DNA of 64,000 bases, taken from NCBI RefSeq assembly GCF_002196705.1, contig NZ_NADJ01000037.1, positions 1 to 64,000 of the forward strand, given 5' to 3'. Both the position numbers and the translations under genes were made by a program. Origin of the DNA: Desulfosporosinus sp. FKB (GTDB taxonomy: Bacteria > Bacillota > Desulfitobacteriia > Desulfitobacteriales > Desulfitobacteriaceae). This document shows positions 27,631 through 36,757 of this stretch, piece after piece (the stretch's first letter is position 1; each line of letters begins with the position of its first letter). Under the pieces are notes generated by a model. The model had not been told where the DNA came from. It ran no database searches and worked only from the letters and a program-made list of their open reading frames with translations.

Positions 27631-29244
27631 TTAGACTGATTGGCTGTAGGATTTCTCTACAGTATCAACATCGGTTGTTGATTTTTTAGTTTTAGCCGCA
27701 TTACGTTGGAAATTTCCCCAATCGTCTTCTTTAATCACTTTGAAGAAACCAATGAAAATGATGATAAAGATAAACAGCATGGGTAAGGATACTAGAACAC
27801 TGGATGTTTGTACCGCTTTTAAACCGCCGATAGCCATAAGAACCAATGCCAGGATGCCTAAGACAACGGCCCATGAAATCCGGTTCCAACCGGCAGGCTC
27901 TTGCTCCCCAGTAATTCTCTTGGTGCTAAGTATGGCTAGAGTATAAGCTGTGCCATTTATCAAGGTAATCGTTGCCAATAGTGTCATTAGCAGCATAGCG
28001 AAGAGGAATACCTTTGGCAGAGGCAGCGTCGACCAGACCTGAACTACAGCTGAAGCATTGCCTAAATTATTTAAGGTGTCTGCCAACTGCGGTAAACGCT
28101 CATGTATAAATGTGTGTAAAGTGTAATTGCCGAAAACGGCAAAGAAAATCCAAACGCCTAGTCCTGTAGCTGTCAAAATAGCGATGCAAAATTCCCTAAC
28201 TGTACGTCCTTTGGAGATCCGGGCAAAGTAAATTCCCATTTGTGATGCATAACTTGCCCACCAGGCCCAGTAGAAAATTGTCCACCATTGGGGGAAACCG
28301 TTAAAACTCTTGTTGTCAAAAGGTTCAGTATAAAAACTCATTTTGAAGAAATCATTCATCATATTTCCCAAGCCTTCACAAAAATTATTCAATATGAAGA
28401 CCTTAGGTCCTACTATAAAGACATAAGTTAATACCGCAAAGATTAACCACATCCGTACATTACTGATCAATTTAATTCCTTTATGTAGTCCAGAGTATAC
28501 GCAGAGAGAAATGATAATAATCCAGAAAATAATCAAGCTAACGTCCATCGCCATCGAACGATGAATTCCGAATACAGAAACAATCAGTTCGCTGGCCAAT
28601 GGAGTTGCCAACCCTAAGGTTGTAGCTATTCCTCCTATAATTGAAAGTATCAGCAAAATATCGATTACTTTTCCGATCCAGTTGTTTGCGATTTTATCGC
28701 CCAAGAGCATCGCACATGCACTACTTGCTCTATTTACATCTTTCTTACGCACCCAGAACATATAACCAAAGGCTACACCCAAGGCGCAGTACATGGAATT
28801 ACCTGTAAAACCCCAATGAAACAAGGGATACGCAGTCGCCCATCGGTAAGCTTCAGTAGTATATGGCTTCACACCAAAAGGAGGCCCAATCAGATAATAA
28901 AACGGTTCGATGGTAGCCCACAAAACTAACGATCCACCCAAAGCTGCAGTAAAAATCATAGATAGCCAGCTGAAAGTTGAAAATTCCGGTTGTCCCTCGC
29001 CAAATTTAAGAGCGCTATATTTGCCAAAAATCATGTATAAACAAATTACTAAACATGCAAATGTAAAGAACTGATAAAACCAACTAAAAGTTCCTGTAAC
29101 GAAAGCGAAAGTATTATTAATCACCTCACTGGCCCTTTTAAGGTCGAGGCCTAAGTAAATGCAAACTCCTATAACTATGATGATCGGCAAGAAGAACAGA
29201 ATTTTGTCTGTCTCTAACTTCTCAATTGTTTTCTTAGTGCTCAT
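27631..29244 (-). CDS. BCCT-family betaine/carnitine/choline transporter
   Basis: About 537 residues with 12 membrane segments. The family signatures are clear: ATIEPFYYLIGPP in the middle, and the Trp-rich segment WWTIFYWAWWASYASQMGIY followed by FARISKGRTVREF. BCCT proteins take up trimethylammonium compounds. I start at 29244 (MSTKKTIEKLE), which has AAGGAGG 6 nt upstream, not at the longer 29274. A sigma-54 promoter sequence lies about 130 nt upstream. It likely supplies substrate for the MttB-family enzymes. Confidence 0.93.
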   Translation of the reverse strand: MSTKKTIEKLETDKILFFLPIIIVIGVCIYLGLDLKRASEVINNTFAFVTGTFSWFYQFFTFACLVICLYMIFGKYSALKFGEGQPEFSTFSWLSMIFTAALGGSLVLWATIEPFYYLIGPPFGVKPYTTEAYRWATAYPLFHWGFTGNSMYCALGVAFGYMFWVRKKDVNRASSACAMLLGDKIANNWIGKVIDILLILSIIGGIATTLGLATPLASELIVSVFGIHRSMAMDVSLIIFWIIIISLCVYSGLHKGIKLISNVRMWLIFAVLTYVFIVGPKVFILNNFCEGLGNMMNDFFKMSFYTEPFDNKSFNGFPQWWTIFYWAWWASYASQMGIYFARISKGRTVREFCIAILTATGLGVWIFFAVFGNYTLHTFIHERLPQLADTLNNLGNASAVVQVWSTLPLPKVFLFAMLLMTLLATITLINGTAYTLAILSTKRITGEQEPAGWNRISWAVVLGILALVLMAIGGLKAVQTSSVLVSLPMLFIFIIIFIGFFKVIKEDDWGNFQRNAAKTKKSTTDVDTVEKSYSQSV

Positions 29245-29375
29245 TAACATCCTCCTTTCTAATTCCCATCGCAAATTTCAGTTTCTAAAAAATAAATTGA
29301 ATAATTCTCATCCCCTTTCGTCTAAGTGTCCGGCAACAACTCCCAATAACGCGTTGATAACTGAAAGATTATTAT

Positions 29376-29391
29376 CGCAAGATTTATGCCA
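29376..29391 (-). promoter_or_regulatory. Sigma-54 promoter of the BCCT gene
   Basis: Minus strand TGGCATAAATCTTGCG, consensus spacing TGGCACG-N4-TTGC. Divergent to the plus-strand sigma-54 promoter at 29658. Confidence 0.7.
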
Positions 29392-29490
29392 AAAAGATTG
29401 TATGACATAACTTTTGTAAAATCTTTCAAAACAAAACAAATAGCTCTAGAAGAGCTATTATAAATGCGTATTTTTATGAAATATAGATAG

Positions 29491-29552
29491 ACTCAATTGA
29501 TGACATTACAGCTCCTACAATTGAGTGTAAAAATAAGAAAAAAAGTGTAAAA
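29491..29552. promoter_or_regulatory. Dyad and repeated half-sites between divergent sigma-54 promoters
   Basis: ACTCAATTG (29491-29499) and CAATTGAGT (29518-29526) form a perfect dyad, and GTGTAAAAA occurs at 29525 and 29545. The GTGTA-A-rich half-site resembles the arms of the dyad before mttB. Lies about 100 and 130 nt from the two promoters, right for a shared enhancer. Confidence 0.45.
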
Positions 29553-29657
29553 AAAAGATAAGAAAATTTATACATCTAAGGTATCAGATAAATAGCTAAA
29601 GAATTCTTTAGCCCTAGTACCTAATCCCTAAAAATCCATATTAACGAAACGTAATAA

Positions 29658-29673
29658 TGGCATAAAACCTGCA
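29658..29673 (+). promoter_or_regulatory. Sigma-54 promoter of the B12-activation gene
   Basis: Plus strand TGGCATAAAACCTGCA, with GG and GC at the right spacing (consensus TGGCACG-N4-TTGCA, one change in the -12 block). The ATG is about 57 nt downstream. Confidence 0.6.
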
Positions 29674-29729
29674 TTGTGCTATAAGAAGGATGAATTACAT
29701 AACATAATCCGCTTAGAAAGGGTGTGTCT

Positions 29730-30410
29730 ATGATTGAACCTGTAGTTCTCCATCTTCCTTACGAAATTAGTGAGAAACAGCTTCTTATGAAACTTTGTCT
29801 GCGTGAAAATAGCCCTTACATAAACCGTATATTAGAGCTCGCATTGAAGGCCAAGGAAATAGCGAAGCCTAAGGGACTTATAAAAGCTTCTTTTATCGAA
29901 TCAAAGGCTAATGATTGCGTAATTATTGACAGTATCGAATTCAGGAGTCGAATACTACGGATCAATTTAGAAGAAGTTCATAGAGTTTTCCCCTTTGTCG
30001 TGACATGTGGACATGAATTGGATCTATGGTCAAAAGAAATAACAGATATATTCGAGAGTTACGCAGCCGATGTTATAAAAGAAATGATCCTTTATTCTGC
30101 TTCTGCAAACCTTAAATCTTATATTGATCAAAAGTTCAGCCTATCTTCTGCTTCAAATATGAATCCCGGGTCACTACCTGATTGGCCAATTAATGAACAG
30201 AGATCTTTGTTTCAACTTTTGGGAAGTGTTCAGGAACTCATCGGCGTAGAACTTACAGACAGTTTTCTCCTCATTCCGGTTAAATCTATATCCGGCATTC
30301 GTTTTGCCAAGGAAGGAACGTACGAGAACTGTCAACTTTGCCCTCGAGAAAAATGTCCAGGACGAAAGACTCCCTACGATCCTGATTTGTATGAGCAAAA
30401 GTATAAGTAA
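29730..30410 (+). CDS. B12-enzyme activation protein (MetH activation-domain-like)
   Basis: About 226 residues. Resembles stand-alone proteins related to the reactivation domain of cobalamin-dependent methionine synthase, with FVVTCGHELDLWSKE in the middle and a C-terminal FAKEGTYENCQLCPREKCPG Cys cluster. The role is presumed to be reductive reactivation of inactive Co(II) corrinoid. I take the ATG at 29730 (AAAGGGTG upstream) over the GTG at 29724. It is divergent from the BCCT gene with a sigma-54 promoter of its own, which ties it to the methyltransferase cluster. It ends 3 nt before the convergent hgcB. Confidence 0.75.
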   Translation: MIEPVVLHLPYEISEKQLLMKLCLRENSPYINRILELALKAKEIAKPKGLIKASFIESKANDCVIIDSIEFRSRILRINLEEVHRVFPFVVTCGHELDLWSKEITDIFESYAADVIKEMILYSASANLKSYIDQKFSLSSASNMNPGSLPDWPINEQRSLFQLLGSVQELIGVELTDSFLLIPVKSISGIRFAKEGTYENCQLCPREKCPGRKTPYDPDLYEQKYK

Positions 30411-30413
30411 AAA

Positions 30414-30704
30414 TCAGCAACAGCTGCCATCTGAGCAATCGCAACTCGGCTCAGTTCCGGTTAACCACCCCTTAATGATGGCGGCGGCACAACCTACTCC
30501 AGGCTTAACTTCTAACGCTTTAAACGGGCAGTTCTTAACACACGCACCGCATTCAATACAACGATCCTTATCCACGATTATCGATTTCCCTTTACTCATA
30601 ACAAAAACATGATGCGGGCAAACTTCCAGACACATTCCACAGCCCGTACATTTACCGGAGTCCATTCTCAATGTAGAAACATTTTTTAAATAGCTGTGTT
30701 TCAT
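30414..30704 (-). CDS. hgcB: HgcB, ferredoxin for mercury methylation
   Basis: 96-residue 2[4Fe-4S] ferredoxin. The first cluster is CTGCGMCLEVCP; the second is CIECGACVKNCPFKAL, which contains the HgcB signature CxECGA. Cys72 (GVGCA) and the terminal Cys95-Cys96 correspond to the extra conserved cysteines of HgcB, lacking in common ferredoxins. It passes electrons to HgcA and may bind mercury. It begins 20 nt after hgcA, with AGAGGTG upstream. Confidence 0.92.
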   Translation of the reverse strand: MKHSYLKNVSTLRMDSGKCTGCGMCLEVCPHHVFVMSKGKSIIVDKDRCIECGACVKNCPFKALEVKPGVGCAAAIIKGWLTGTEPSCDCSDGSCC

Positions 30705-30724
30705 CGCTTACACCTCTTTAACGC

Positions 30725-31723
30725 TTAAATAAAACTGTTAACCAAAATCAGAATTGCTCCTAGACCGATGGAAATAATCATCGCGGGAATGGCTATCTTC
30801 ATCTCCTTCAAGACTCCGGAAAATGAGGTATACGTTGATGAGCCGGTAAAATTCATTGCTAAGTAGGCAGATACTGGCGGCAATATCAATAGATAACCCA
30901 GAGCCTTTAAGACGCTATATTCAGAAGATGGCCATCCCATCAGTAAATTGACAATAACCCAGATAAATCCTAGAAACCAGCCTTTCCATGCGAAAGCTCG
31001 TCCGGGTATCCAGGGTAACAATACCGGGGTAAGTACACTTCCAATAATTACGGCACCAACGTAAGCGTAGAAATCTACAGCGCCAAAAGGGCCAATGCCT
31101 ATAAGATTCAAAAGAAAGAGCACTCCAAAAATCATGAGTGAAATTCTAAAAGTACTTACTAGTTCAATAGGAGTTAATACAAGCCGATCATAAGCACTAA
31201 ACGTAACAGTCCGCATTTCATCTGTGGCTTTCATTCCTGATTGAATAAACTCTTTGATATCCTTTGCTCTCACTGGTCCATAGACTACTTTAAACCCAGA
31301 AAACTTTTGGATGTCGTGTGCACAGACACCCGATGCTCCTAATTGAGGCAGGATTAAGGTTTTATGAGATACAACGTTATCTAATTGAACCACCGCAAGG
31401 CGATTTAGAAGTTCAGTTGTTCCAAATGTACCCTTGCCGGCGGCACACCAAACATTAACCCCCTTAGTATCCAGCACTAGAATCCAGGCATCAAAATTAG
31501 TCAATTCTTTTCTCAGAGCATCGAAGGTCATCTTATAATTAGCTGTTACCAGTACTGGAGCATTTGGATCAGGATTACCCAACCGATAAAGTCCCGGCTC
31601 AACTTTATAATTCATTCGATTGATTCCCCACCTGGCCTTCCAAGCTCCTAAAATGTCCTGGGTTGTTAATTGACTTGAGGTTGGGTTAATCTTAATTTCC
31701 CTATTCAAAACGATATCCAACAT
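30725..31723 (-). CDS. hgcA: HgcA, corrinoid methyltransferase for mercury methylation
   Basis: 332 residues: a corrinoid-binding domain (about 1-165) and then five membrane segments (from about 190). The cap-helix motif NVWCAAGK lies at 90-97 with Cys93, the residue that binds cobalt in HgcA and distinguishes it from CODH/ACS gamma subunits. HgcA gives a methyl carbanion to Hg(II), producing methylmercury in anaerobes. AAGGAG precedes the ATG. It is 64 nt downstream of an ArsR gene and followed by hgcB. Confidence 0.95.
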   Translation of the reverse strand: MLDIVLNREIKINPTSSQLTTQDILGAWKARWGINRMNYKVEPGLYRLGNPDPNAPVLVTANYKMTFDALRKELTNFDAWILVLDTKGVNVWCAAGKGTFGTTELLNRLAVVQLDNVVSHKTLILPQLGASGVCAHDIQKFSGFKVVYGPVRAKDIKEFIQSGMKATDEMRTVTFSAYDRLVLTPIELVSTFRISLMIFGVLFLLNLIGIGPFGAVDFYAYVGAVIIGSVLTPVLLPWIPGRAFAWKGWFLGFIWVIVNLLMGWPSSEYSVLKALGYLLILPPVSAYLAMNFTGSSTYTSFSGVLKEMKIAIPAMIISIGLGAILILVNSFI

Positions 31724-31787
31724 ACATCGTACTCCTTTTCTAACTTAGACCTATTATTTCATTATTAGATATTCGTTGCATTAAGTC

Positions 31788-32171
31788 TTAGTTCTTGCCT
31801 TCCATTTTTCTTGCGTCCTCACAAGAGCTCATCGTCACCCTTACTTTCAGGTCTCCAAGGTCCCACTCTTCCCTATTGCCATTGTCTTTAACCCTCGTTA
31901 GATCATCAAGAAGATTTTTAGCCGCTTCGCATCCCTCTTGACTCAATGAATAATACATCCACTTTCCCTCCGGGCGACCTGCCACAATCCCAGATTCAAT
32001 AAGTATTTTCATATGGTGTGATAAAGTGGATTGTCCTATATGGAGCCCTTCTAAAATTTCGCAAGCGCATCTTTCACCAGTTTGAAGCATTTTAATAATC
32101 ATTAGACGGTTAGAATCGCAAAGTGCTTTAAATACTTTAGCGTTCCTTTCGTATTGATTTCGTGTGTTCAT
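31788..32171 (-). CDS. ArsR-family metal(loid)-sensing repressor
   Basis: 127-residue winged-helix protein. ALCDSNRLMIIKMLQ starts the HTH domain; the metal-binding Cys-X-Cys pattern in TGERCACEILEGL sits at the alpha-3 position used by ArsR sensors for As(III). The recognition helix is QSTLSHHMKILIESGIV. An additional SSC near the C-terminus may also bind metal. First gene before hgcA in the same direction, so it probably controls hgcAB. Metal (As, Hg or other) unknown. Confidence 0.88.
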   Translation of the reverse strand: MNTRNQYERNAKVFKALCDSNRLMIIKMLQTGERCACEILEGLHIGQSTLSHHMKILIESGIVAGRPEGKWMYYSLSQEGCEAAKNLLDDLTRVKDNGNREEWDLGDLKVRVTMSSCEDARKMEGKN

Positions 32172-32458
32172 TTCAACACCTCAAATCTAATATTTTCGAT
32201 ATGTTAAGTATATGCTTCATATTGAAAAACATCAATATATCTTTTTGCTGGATGCCAATAATTTTCGTTTCGTAAATTCAGTACACAAAACTGCACAAAA
32301 GAACCCCCGCCATCATCAGGCAGGGACGAAAAACCACTAAATCCCTGTTTTAAATTATATCTAAAACATGGAATCCGTTTTTGCTGTTTATTTCGCCTTG
32401 TTAACTATAATAAAGTGCTTTAGAAATGCACTGGAGTTTAACCTTACCTTAAAATCAT

Positions 32459-32492
32459 AATAAAAAGCAACTAAGTCCAATGCTTAGTTGCA
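32459..32492 (-). terminator. Terminator after the NlpC/P60 gene
   Basis: GCAACTAAG / CTTAGTTGC stem with TTTTTATTATG following on the minus strand. The rest of 32172-32527 holds no visible gene; AT-rich promoter sequence for arsR is expected there. Confidence 0.65.
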
Positions 32493-32527
32493 ATATGTTT
32501 TAGGTTGGACTTGGCGTCTTGCAAATA

Positions 32528-33508
32528 CTAGATTATTCGACGAGCACCAAGGTAACAACTAGTATAGTAAGCATCATCAAGTTTCGAAATACAAATACCT
32601 TTATTTGAATCAGCTGCAATAAACCTTCCGCCACCGATATAAATACCTACGTGGGATGCTCCCGGAGCATACGTTGAAAAGAATACCAAATCACCAACTT
32701 GTAGTTGCTCCCGGTTCACTGAGACTCCCAATTTAAATTGTTCTGCAGCAGTTCTTGGTAAAGAAATACCTACACCCTTAAATACGTATTGGGTATAACC
32801 TGAGCAATCAAACCCACTACGACTGTTTCCTCCAAAAACATAGGGAACTCCTATTAAGCTTAGGGCATCGTCCACAAGTTTTGAACTATCTGACCGTGAA
32901 ACTTCTGTCACGGAGGTTGTATCCGTGACAGTCTTCACTGTTAGGTATAATCCGGATACCCATCCATTTTGACCATTGTATTTCACGTTATACCAATCAT
33001 TGGTGTTTTTGGAAATCACATCAACTTGAGCGTTTTTAGGAATAGTAGTAAGTACTGCTGATGTGGCTACATCTGTTTTACGTAGATTTAGTGCTGATGC
33101 TGTTACTATCCCAACTGTCTTAGTAACACCTGATATAGTTTCACTGCTCCCGGAAATCGTATCTGTTGTGATTTCTGACGATGTATCAGTAACCGTCTTA
33201 ACTATTAGATAGGCTCCCGAAACCCAACCAGTCTGACCATTGTACTTTACATTGTACCAATTGTTGGCGTTTTTGGAAATTACATCAACTTGAGTGTTTT
33301 TAGGAATGGCAGTAAGTACTGTCGAGGTAAACACATCTGTCTTACGTAAATTAAGTGCAGATGCTGTTACTATTCCAACTGTCTTAGTAACACCTGATAT
33401 AGTTTCACTATTCTCGGACGTTGTAGCTAGTGAAATTCGAGGTGATGCCAGTATAAGTATGCTCATGACGATAACTACCAATGTAAATGCTTTTTTCAAC
33501 CATTTCAC
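32528..33508 (-). CDS. Cell-wall endopeptidase, SH3b-SH3b-NlpC/P60
   Basis: 326-residue secreted protein. A signal peptide (1-28, AFTLVVIVMSILILA) leads to two SH3b repeats of about 85 residues each (KTVGIVTASALNLRKTDV is at the start of both), nearly identical to one another, then an NlpC/P60 domain with the catalytic Cys in SGFDCSGYTQYVF and His in GASHVGIYIGGGRFI. It cuts peptidoglycan stem peptides. A single-gene unit. The repeat similarity shows a recent internal duplication. Confidence 0.93.
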   Translation of the reverse strand: MKWLKKAFTLVVIVMSILILASPRISLATTSENSETISGVTKTVGIVTASALNLRKTDVFTSTVLTAIPKNTQVDVISKNANNWYNVKYNGQTGWVSGAYLIVKTVTDTSSEITTDTISGSSETISGVTKTVGIVTASALNLRKTDVATSAVLTTIPKNAQVDVISKNTNDWYNVKYNGQNGWVSGLYLTVKTVTDTTSVTEVSRSDSSKLVDDALSLIGVPYVFGGNSRSGFDCSGYTQYVFKGVGISLPRTAAEQFKLGVSVNREQLQVGDLVFFSTYAPGASHVGIYIGGGRFIAADSNKGICISKLDDAYYTSCYLGARRII

Positions 33509-33736
33509 CCATCTCTATTACTTGATTCTTTTATATATTCTTCATTTCTCCAATATTTCCTTTAGGGATTTAATATTTTGATTTCCGAGAAATTTGGTTA
33601 AAGGCAAATATTCTCCTTCATGATTCCGATAAGCCTTATAAGCAAAAATTCATACGCTGCTAGACAAATAATACCAAATTAATACACTTTCTCAATTAAT
33701 TTGCAAGTGCTCGTGGGATACATATTCCTGGTAAAA

Positions 33737-33770
33737 AAATATCCTACAACCAATGGCCGTAGGATATGAT
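33737..33770 (-). terminator. Terminator of the 156-aa membrane protein gene
   Basis: Minus strand ATATCCTACGGCC, loop, GTAGGATATTTTTTT. The arms CATATCCTAC / GTAGGATAT are strong. The rest of 33509-33780 shows nothing else. Confidence 0.7.
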
Positions 33771-33780
33771 ATCTTAGGAA

Positions 33781-34251
33781 TTATTTATTCATTTCTTTCT
33801 TTTCAATGAAATTACTTAATTTATAATAACCCCATGTAGCTACTGAAAACCAAAATATAAAAGCAATCAAGGGAACGAAGAACCTGTCATAACAGTGAAA
33901 GACTCCCAAACTTATAACTAGGTTTGTGTAGAGAATGCTAAAAATTATTGCAGTTGCCATATAAATATAGTTCAAAGGTTTGTATTTTGGCAAGAAGTAA
34001 AAATATAAAATAAAAAAAATTCCCCACGACACCGGCGAAAAAATTTGAATACCCATATACCCAAGTGGACCGTGGGCATACCATCCATATAACCCAGTTA
34101 ATTTTCCGAGCATATGAAGTATAACTTCAAAAACGCCGCCAAATATAATTCCATGAATCGATAAGCGCTGAATATCCTTTCTTGGCACACAAACTGATAA
34201 TATCACTGCAAATACTGCTGCATATAAAGGATAAATAAGATACTTTGGCAT
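33781..34251 (-). CDS. Small membrane protein, 156 aa
   Basis: Unrecognised; four or five hydrophobic segments, with charged ends (SNFIEKKEMNK). The sequence LYGWYAHGPLGYMGIQIFSPVSW and the general look resemble CBO0543-type proteins found in spore formers. No catalytic motif visible. GGTGAT is a weak RBS. Confidence 0.6.
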   Translation of the reverse strand: MPKYLIYPLYAAVFAVILSVCVPRKDIQRLSIHGIIFGGVFEVILHMLGKLTGLYGWYAHGPLGYMGIQIFSPVSWGIFFILYFYFLPKYKPLNYIYMATAIIFSILYTNLVISLGVFHCYDRFFVPLIAFIFWFSVATWGYYKLSNFIEKKEMNK

Positions 34252-34527
34252 TTAATAATCACCATTACCCATTTTTTAAAAATAGTATTGGAACAATTGC
34301 AATTTTTAATACATTAAACGACTTAAATTAGCATGTTTGGTTAGATTATCCTACTAACTGTAATTTCTAGTAAGTTTAACACGCTACGCAAAGATACCCC
34401 GACAACATTATAGCCGCCGGGGTTTATGGGCTGGATTACCATGATTTGACAAATCCGCTTTATAGGTTTGCCAATCCACCGTTGTAATGTCGCCACTCTG
34501 GAGCACATTAACAATCAATCAATTTAT

Positions 34528-35370
34528 CTATGCGATCTTGGGATTAAATATAGTTTCTTTTTCTTTTTTACTGTTAAATGAAACATAAGCGACAAGAGCA
34601 AGAATGATTATTGTTGATACCAGACTTACTGGACCTGTTCCAAGGCCACGTTCGTGTGCCAGCCAATCTGCAAAGGAGGCTCCAAGAGGCCGTGTAATTA
34701 TATAAGCAAACCAAAAGGACGCTATTTCATTCATACCAAATAACTTATAGGCAACAGCTGGAACAGCAATCAAACCGATGAACATCAATCCCGATACAAA
34801 ATTTCCTAAGTGGAGACTCATAGCGGTGAAATCACCCAGAGCAGTTCCAAGCATAAAAGTGGCAAGTACTGTAGCCCAGTAAAAAATCTCACGGCGGAGT
34901 GTATTGATATTATGAACATCCAACGTCTTTTCCGTTATATACCAAGTTATTAGGACAACTGCCAAGATTGCCGCAAATACAGAAGATGTAATCATCAAAG
35001 AGCCCAAATGCACAGCATCTGCTGCAGCAGTACCAAAAACGGCGACTGCTGCGACATTTAACCAATATTTCCATGGTTCATAGTGTTTTGATCGGATCTG
35101 TATTATCATCGTTAAGATTAGAACTGAACACATGATTCCCATGAATGGAGTAAAGGATATTGACATACCTGACTGAGGGCCTCCTGGTCCATGCCCCATT
35201 CCCGAAGGCGGTCCCCCACGGTGTTCGCCCAGGCTTGACAGAAAGTCTGATGCTGCCTCCCCCATAAATGTGGACAACAGTTTAATAATCCAAAACATGA
35301 TGGTAACTTCCGGAACCTTATTTAGGACATTCTTCAAGGGAGTCATTGTGTTTGATAAAGGTTTACTCAT
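34528..35370 (-). CDS. Multi-pass membrane protein, COG4705-like
   Basis: 280 residues. KVPEVTIMFWIIKLLSTFMGEAASDF, FYWATVLATFMLGTALGDFTA and FWFAYIITRPLGASFADWL are the typical membrane segments with acidic residues of this uncharacterised membrane-anchored family. A Gly/His/Pro-rich loop (HRGGPPSGMGHGPGGPQ) between segments 1 and 2 looks like a metal-binding stretch. Function unknown. Confidence 0.7.
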   Translation of the reverse strand: MSKPLSNTMTPLKNVLNKVPEVTIMFWIIKLLSTFMGEAASDFLSSLGEHRGGPPSGMGHGPGGPQSGMSISFTPFMGIMCSVLILTMIIQIRSKHYEPWKYWLNVAAVAVFGTAAADAVHLGSLMITSSVFAAILAVVLITWYITEKTLDVHNINTLRREIFYWATVLATFMLGTALGDFTAMSLHLGNFVSGLMFIGLIAVPAVAYKLFGMNEIASFWFAYIITRPLGASFADWLAHERGLGTGPVSLVSTIIILALVAYVSFNSKKEKETIFNPKIA

Positions 35371-35539
35371 TAATGCTTTCTTCCTTTCTTATTTATTAAA
35401 GTTGCCTAACCAATAGTTGCTTTTCTATCCTTCTGTCTGACGTGATTATGTACTGCGAAATCCATGATACCCCACTGAAGGACACTGTTATTATAAAATT
35501 ACTAGCTGAATTCGATCTGAGGAAAAGCTGAATAATAAC

Positions 35540-35573
35540 TGAAAAAAAGGCTCCCTCCAAGGAGAGAGCCTTT
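35540..35573 (-). terminator. Terminator of the aldo/keto reductase gene
   Basis: Minus strand AAAAGGCTCTCTCC / GGAGGGAGCCTTTTTTTC. Clear stem and T run. Confidence 0.8.
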
Positions 35574-35641
35574 TGATTTCCTCAAAAGCAAGGTCATTTT
35601 TTATTTAAATATTACTTTGGTCATTCTATGCTGGCAATTAA

Positions 35642-36757
35642 TTAAGGTTGGGCCGTAAATTCTTCGTGAACTTTTTTAAGTAAGAAGGGTATATTTAGAC
35701 CCTGTGGGCATTGCTTCATACAAAGTTCGCAAGATATACATTGATCTGCACCAGAACCTGAAGGCAACAAGCTGATTCGATAGACCCCTTTGTCAACCCA
35801 ATGGGATTTCATAAGCTGGTTACTATTATAGAGACGGAATATTTCAGGAATACTGACACCTTGGGGGCAGGGCATACAATATCTACAGCCTGTACAACCA
35901 ATGCTATTTTTCGACTCAAAAATTCCTCTTATCTTTTTAATGAGATTTTGATCCTGTTCTGACATAACATTCGATGCGGAATCATTAAAGATTCTCAAAT
36001 TATCCTTTAACTGTTCCAAATTACTTGTTCCACTTAAAATAACGGATACTTCAGGCATATTATAAAGCCACCGGAAACACCACTCAACAAGAGAGCGTTT
36101 TTCTGGATATTGGCTAATTAAATCGTATACCTCTTCGGGTACATTATTGAGCATGAATCCTCCTCTTAACGGTTCCATGATGACCATGGCCAATCCTTTA
36201 TCTGCCGCATAGTTTAAACCTTCAACCCCCGCTTGCAGGGTTTCGTCTAAAATATTTAACTGGATTTGCGCCATTTCCCAGTCAGAAGTGTCTACAATTT
36301 CTTTAAATGCGGTTAATGTTCCATGAAAAGAAAAAGCTTTGTGCCGAATTTTTCCTTTTTGGACCATTTTGTCCAGGAACGTAAAGCCGTCAAATTTTTT
36401 GACTTTCTCCCAATTGCCATGACTTAAATTATGGAGAAGATAAACGTCAATATAATCTGTTCTAAGACGCTTTAGTTCCTCATCCAAGTATTTTTCAAAG
36501 TCTTCATGTTTATTAATGTGCCAGATAGGGTTTTTCGTAGCTAAGTATGTCTTATTTCTATAACCATCTTGAAGAGCTTTGCCAGTGATTAATTCGCTAT
36601 CCTTATACATGTAAGCGGTATCAATGTAGTTTACTCCATGATCTAGTGCATACCTAACCATTTCGATCGCATCTTTCTCACTTGAGGGGAATCGCATACA
36701 ACCGAGCCCAAACCTGGAAACGTTAAGTCCTGTTTTTCCAAATTGCGTATACTGCAT
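35642..36757 (-). CDS. Aldo/keto reductase with C-terminal 4Fe-4S domain
   Basis: 371 residues from the ATG at 36757 (AAAGGAG 9 nt upstream); a longer reading to 36814 lacks an RBS. TIM-barrel aldo/keto reductase with catalytic region VNYIDTAYMYKDSE and TDYIDVYLLHNL, then two ferredoxin motifs, CTGCRYCMPCPQGVSI and CISCELCMKQCPQGLNI. Such fused enzymes are common in clostridia, with unknown substrates. Stands alone between terminators. Confidence 0.9.
   Translation of the reverse strand: MQYTQFGKTGLNVSRFGLGCMRFPSSEKDAIEMVRYALDHGVNYIDTAYMYKDSELITGKALQDGYRNKTYLATKNPIWHINKHEDFEKYLDEELKRLRTDYIDVYLLHNLSHGNWEKVKKFDGFTFLDKMVQKGKIRHKAFSFHGTLTAFKEIVDTSDWEMAQIQLNILDETLQAGVEGLNYAADKGLAMVIMEPLRGGFMLNNVPEEVYDLISQYPEKRSLVEWCFRWLYNMPEVSVILSGTSNLEQLKDNLRIFNDSASNVMSEQDQNLIKKIRGIFESKNSIGCTGCRYCMPCPQGVSIPEIFRLYNSNQLMKSHWVDKGVYRISLLPSGSGADQCISCELCMKQCPQGLNIPFLLKKVHEEFTAQP

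Noticed and set aside
30725-31723. CODH/ACS gamma subunit (AcsC/CdhE)
   Set aside because: The cap-helix Cys motif NVWCAAGK, membrane domain and adjacent HgcB-type ferredoxin point to HgcA.
32900-33440. CRISPR or tandem repeat array
   Set aside because: The repeat is the duplicated SH3b coding region; there are only two long units and no spacers.
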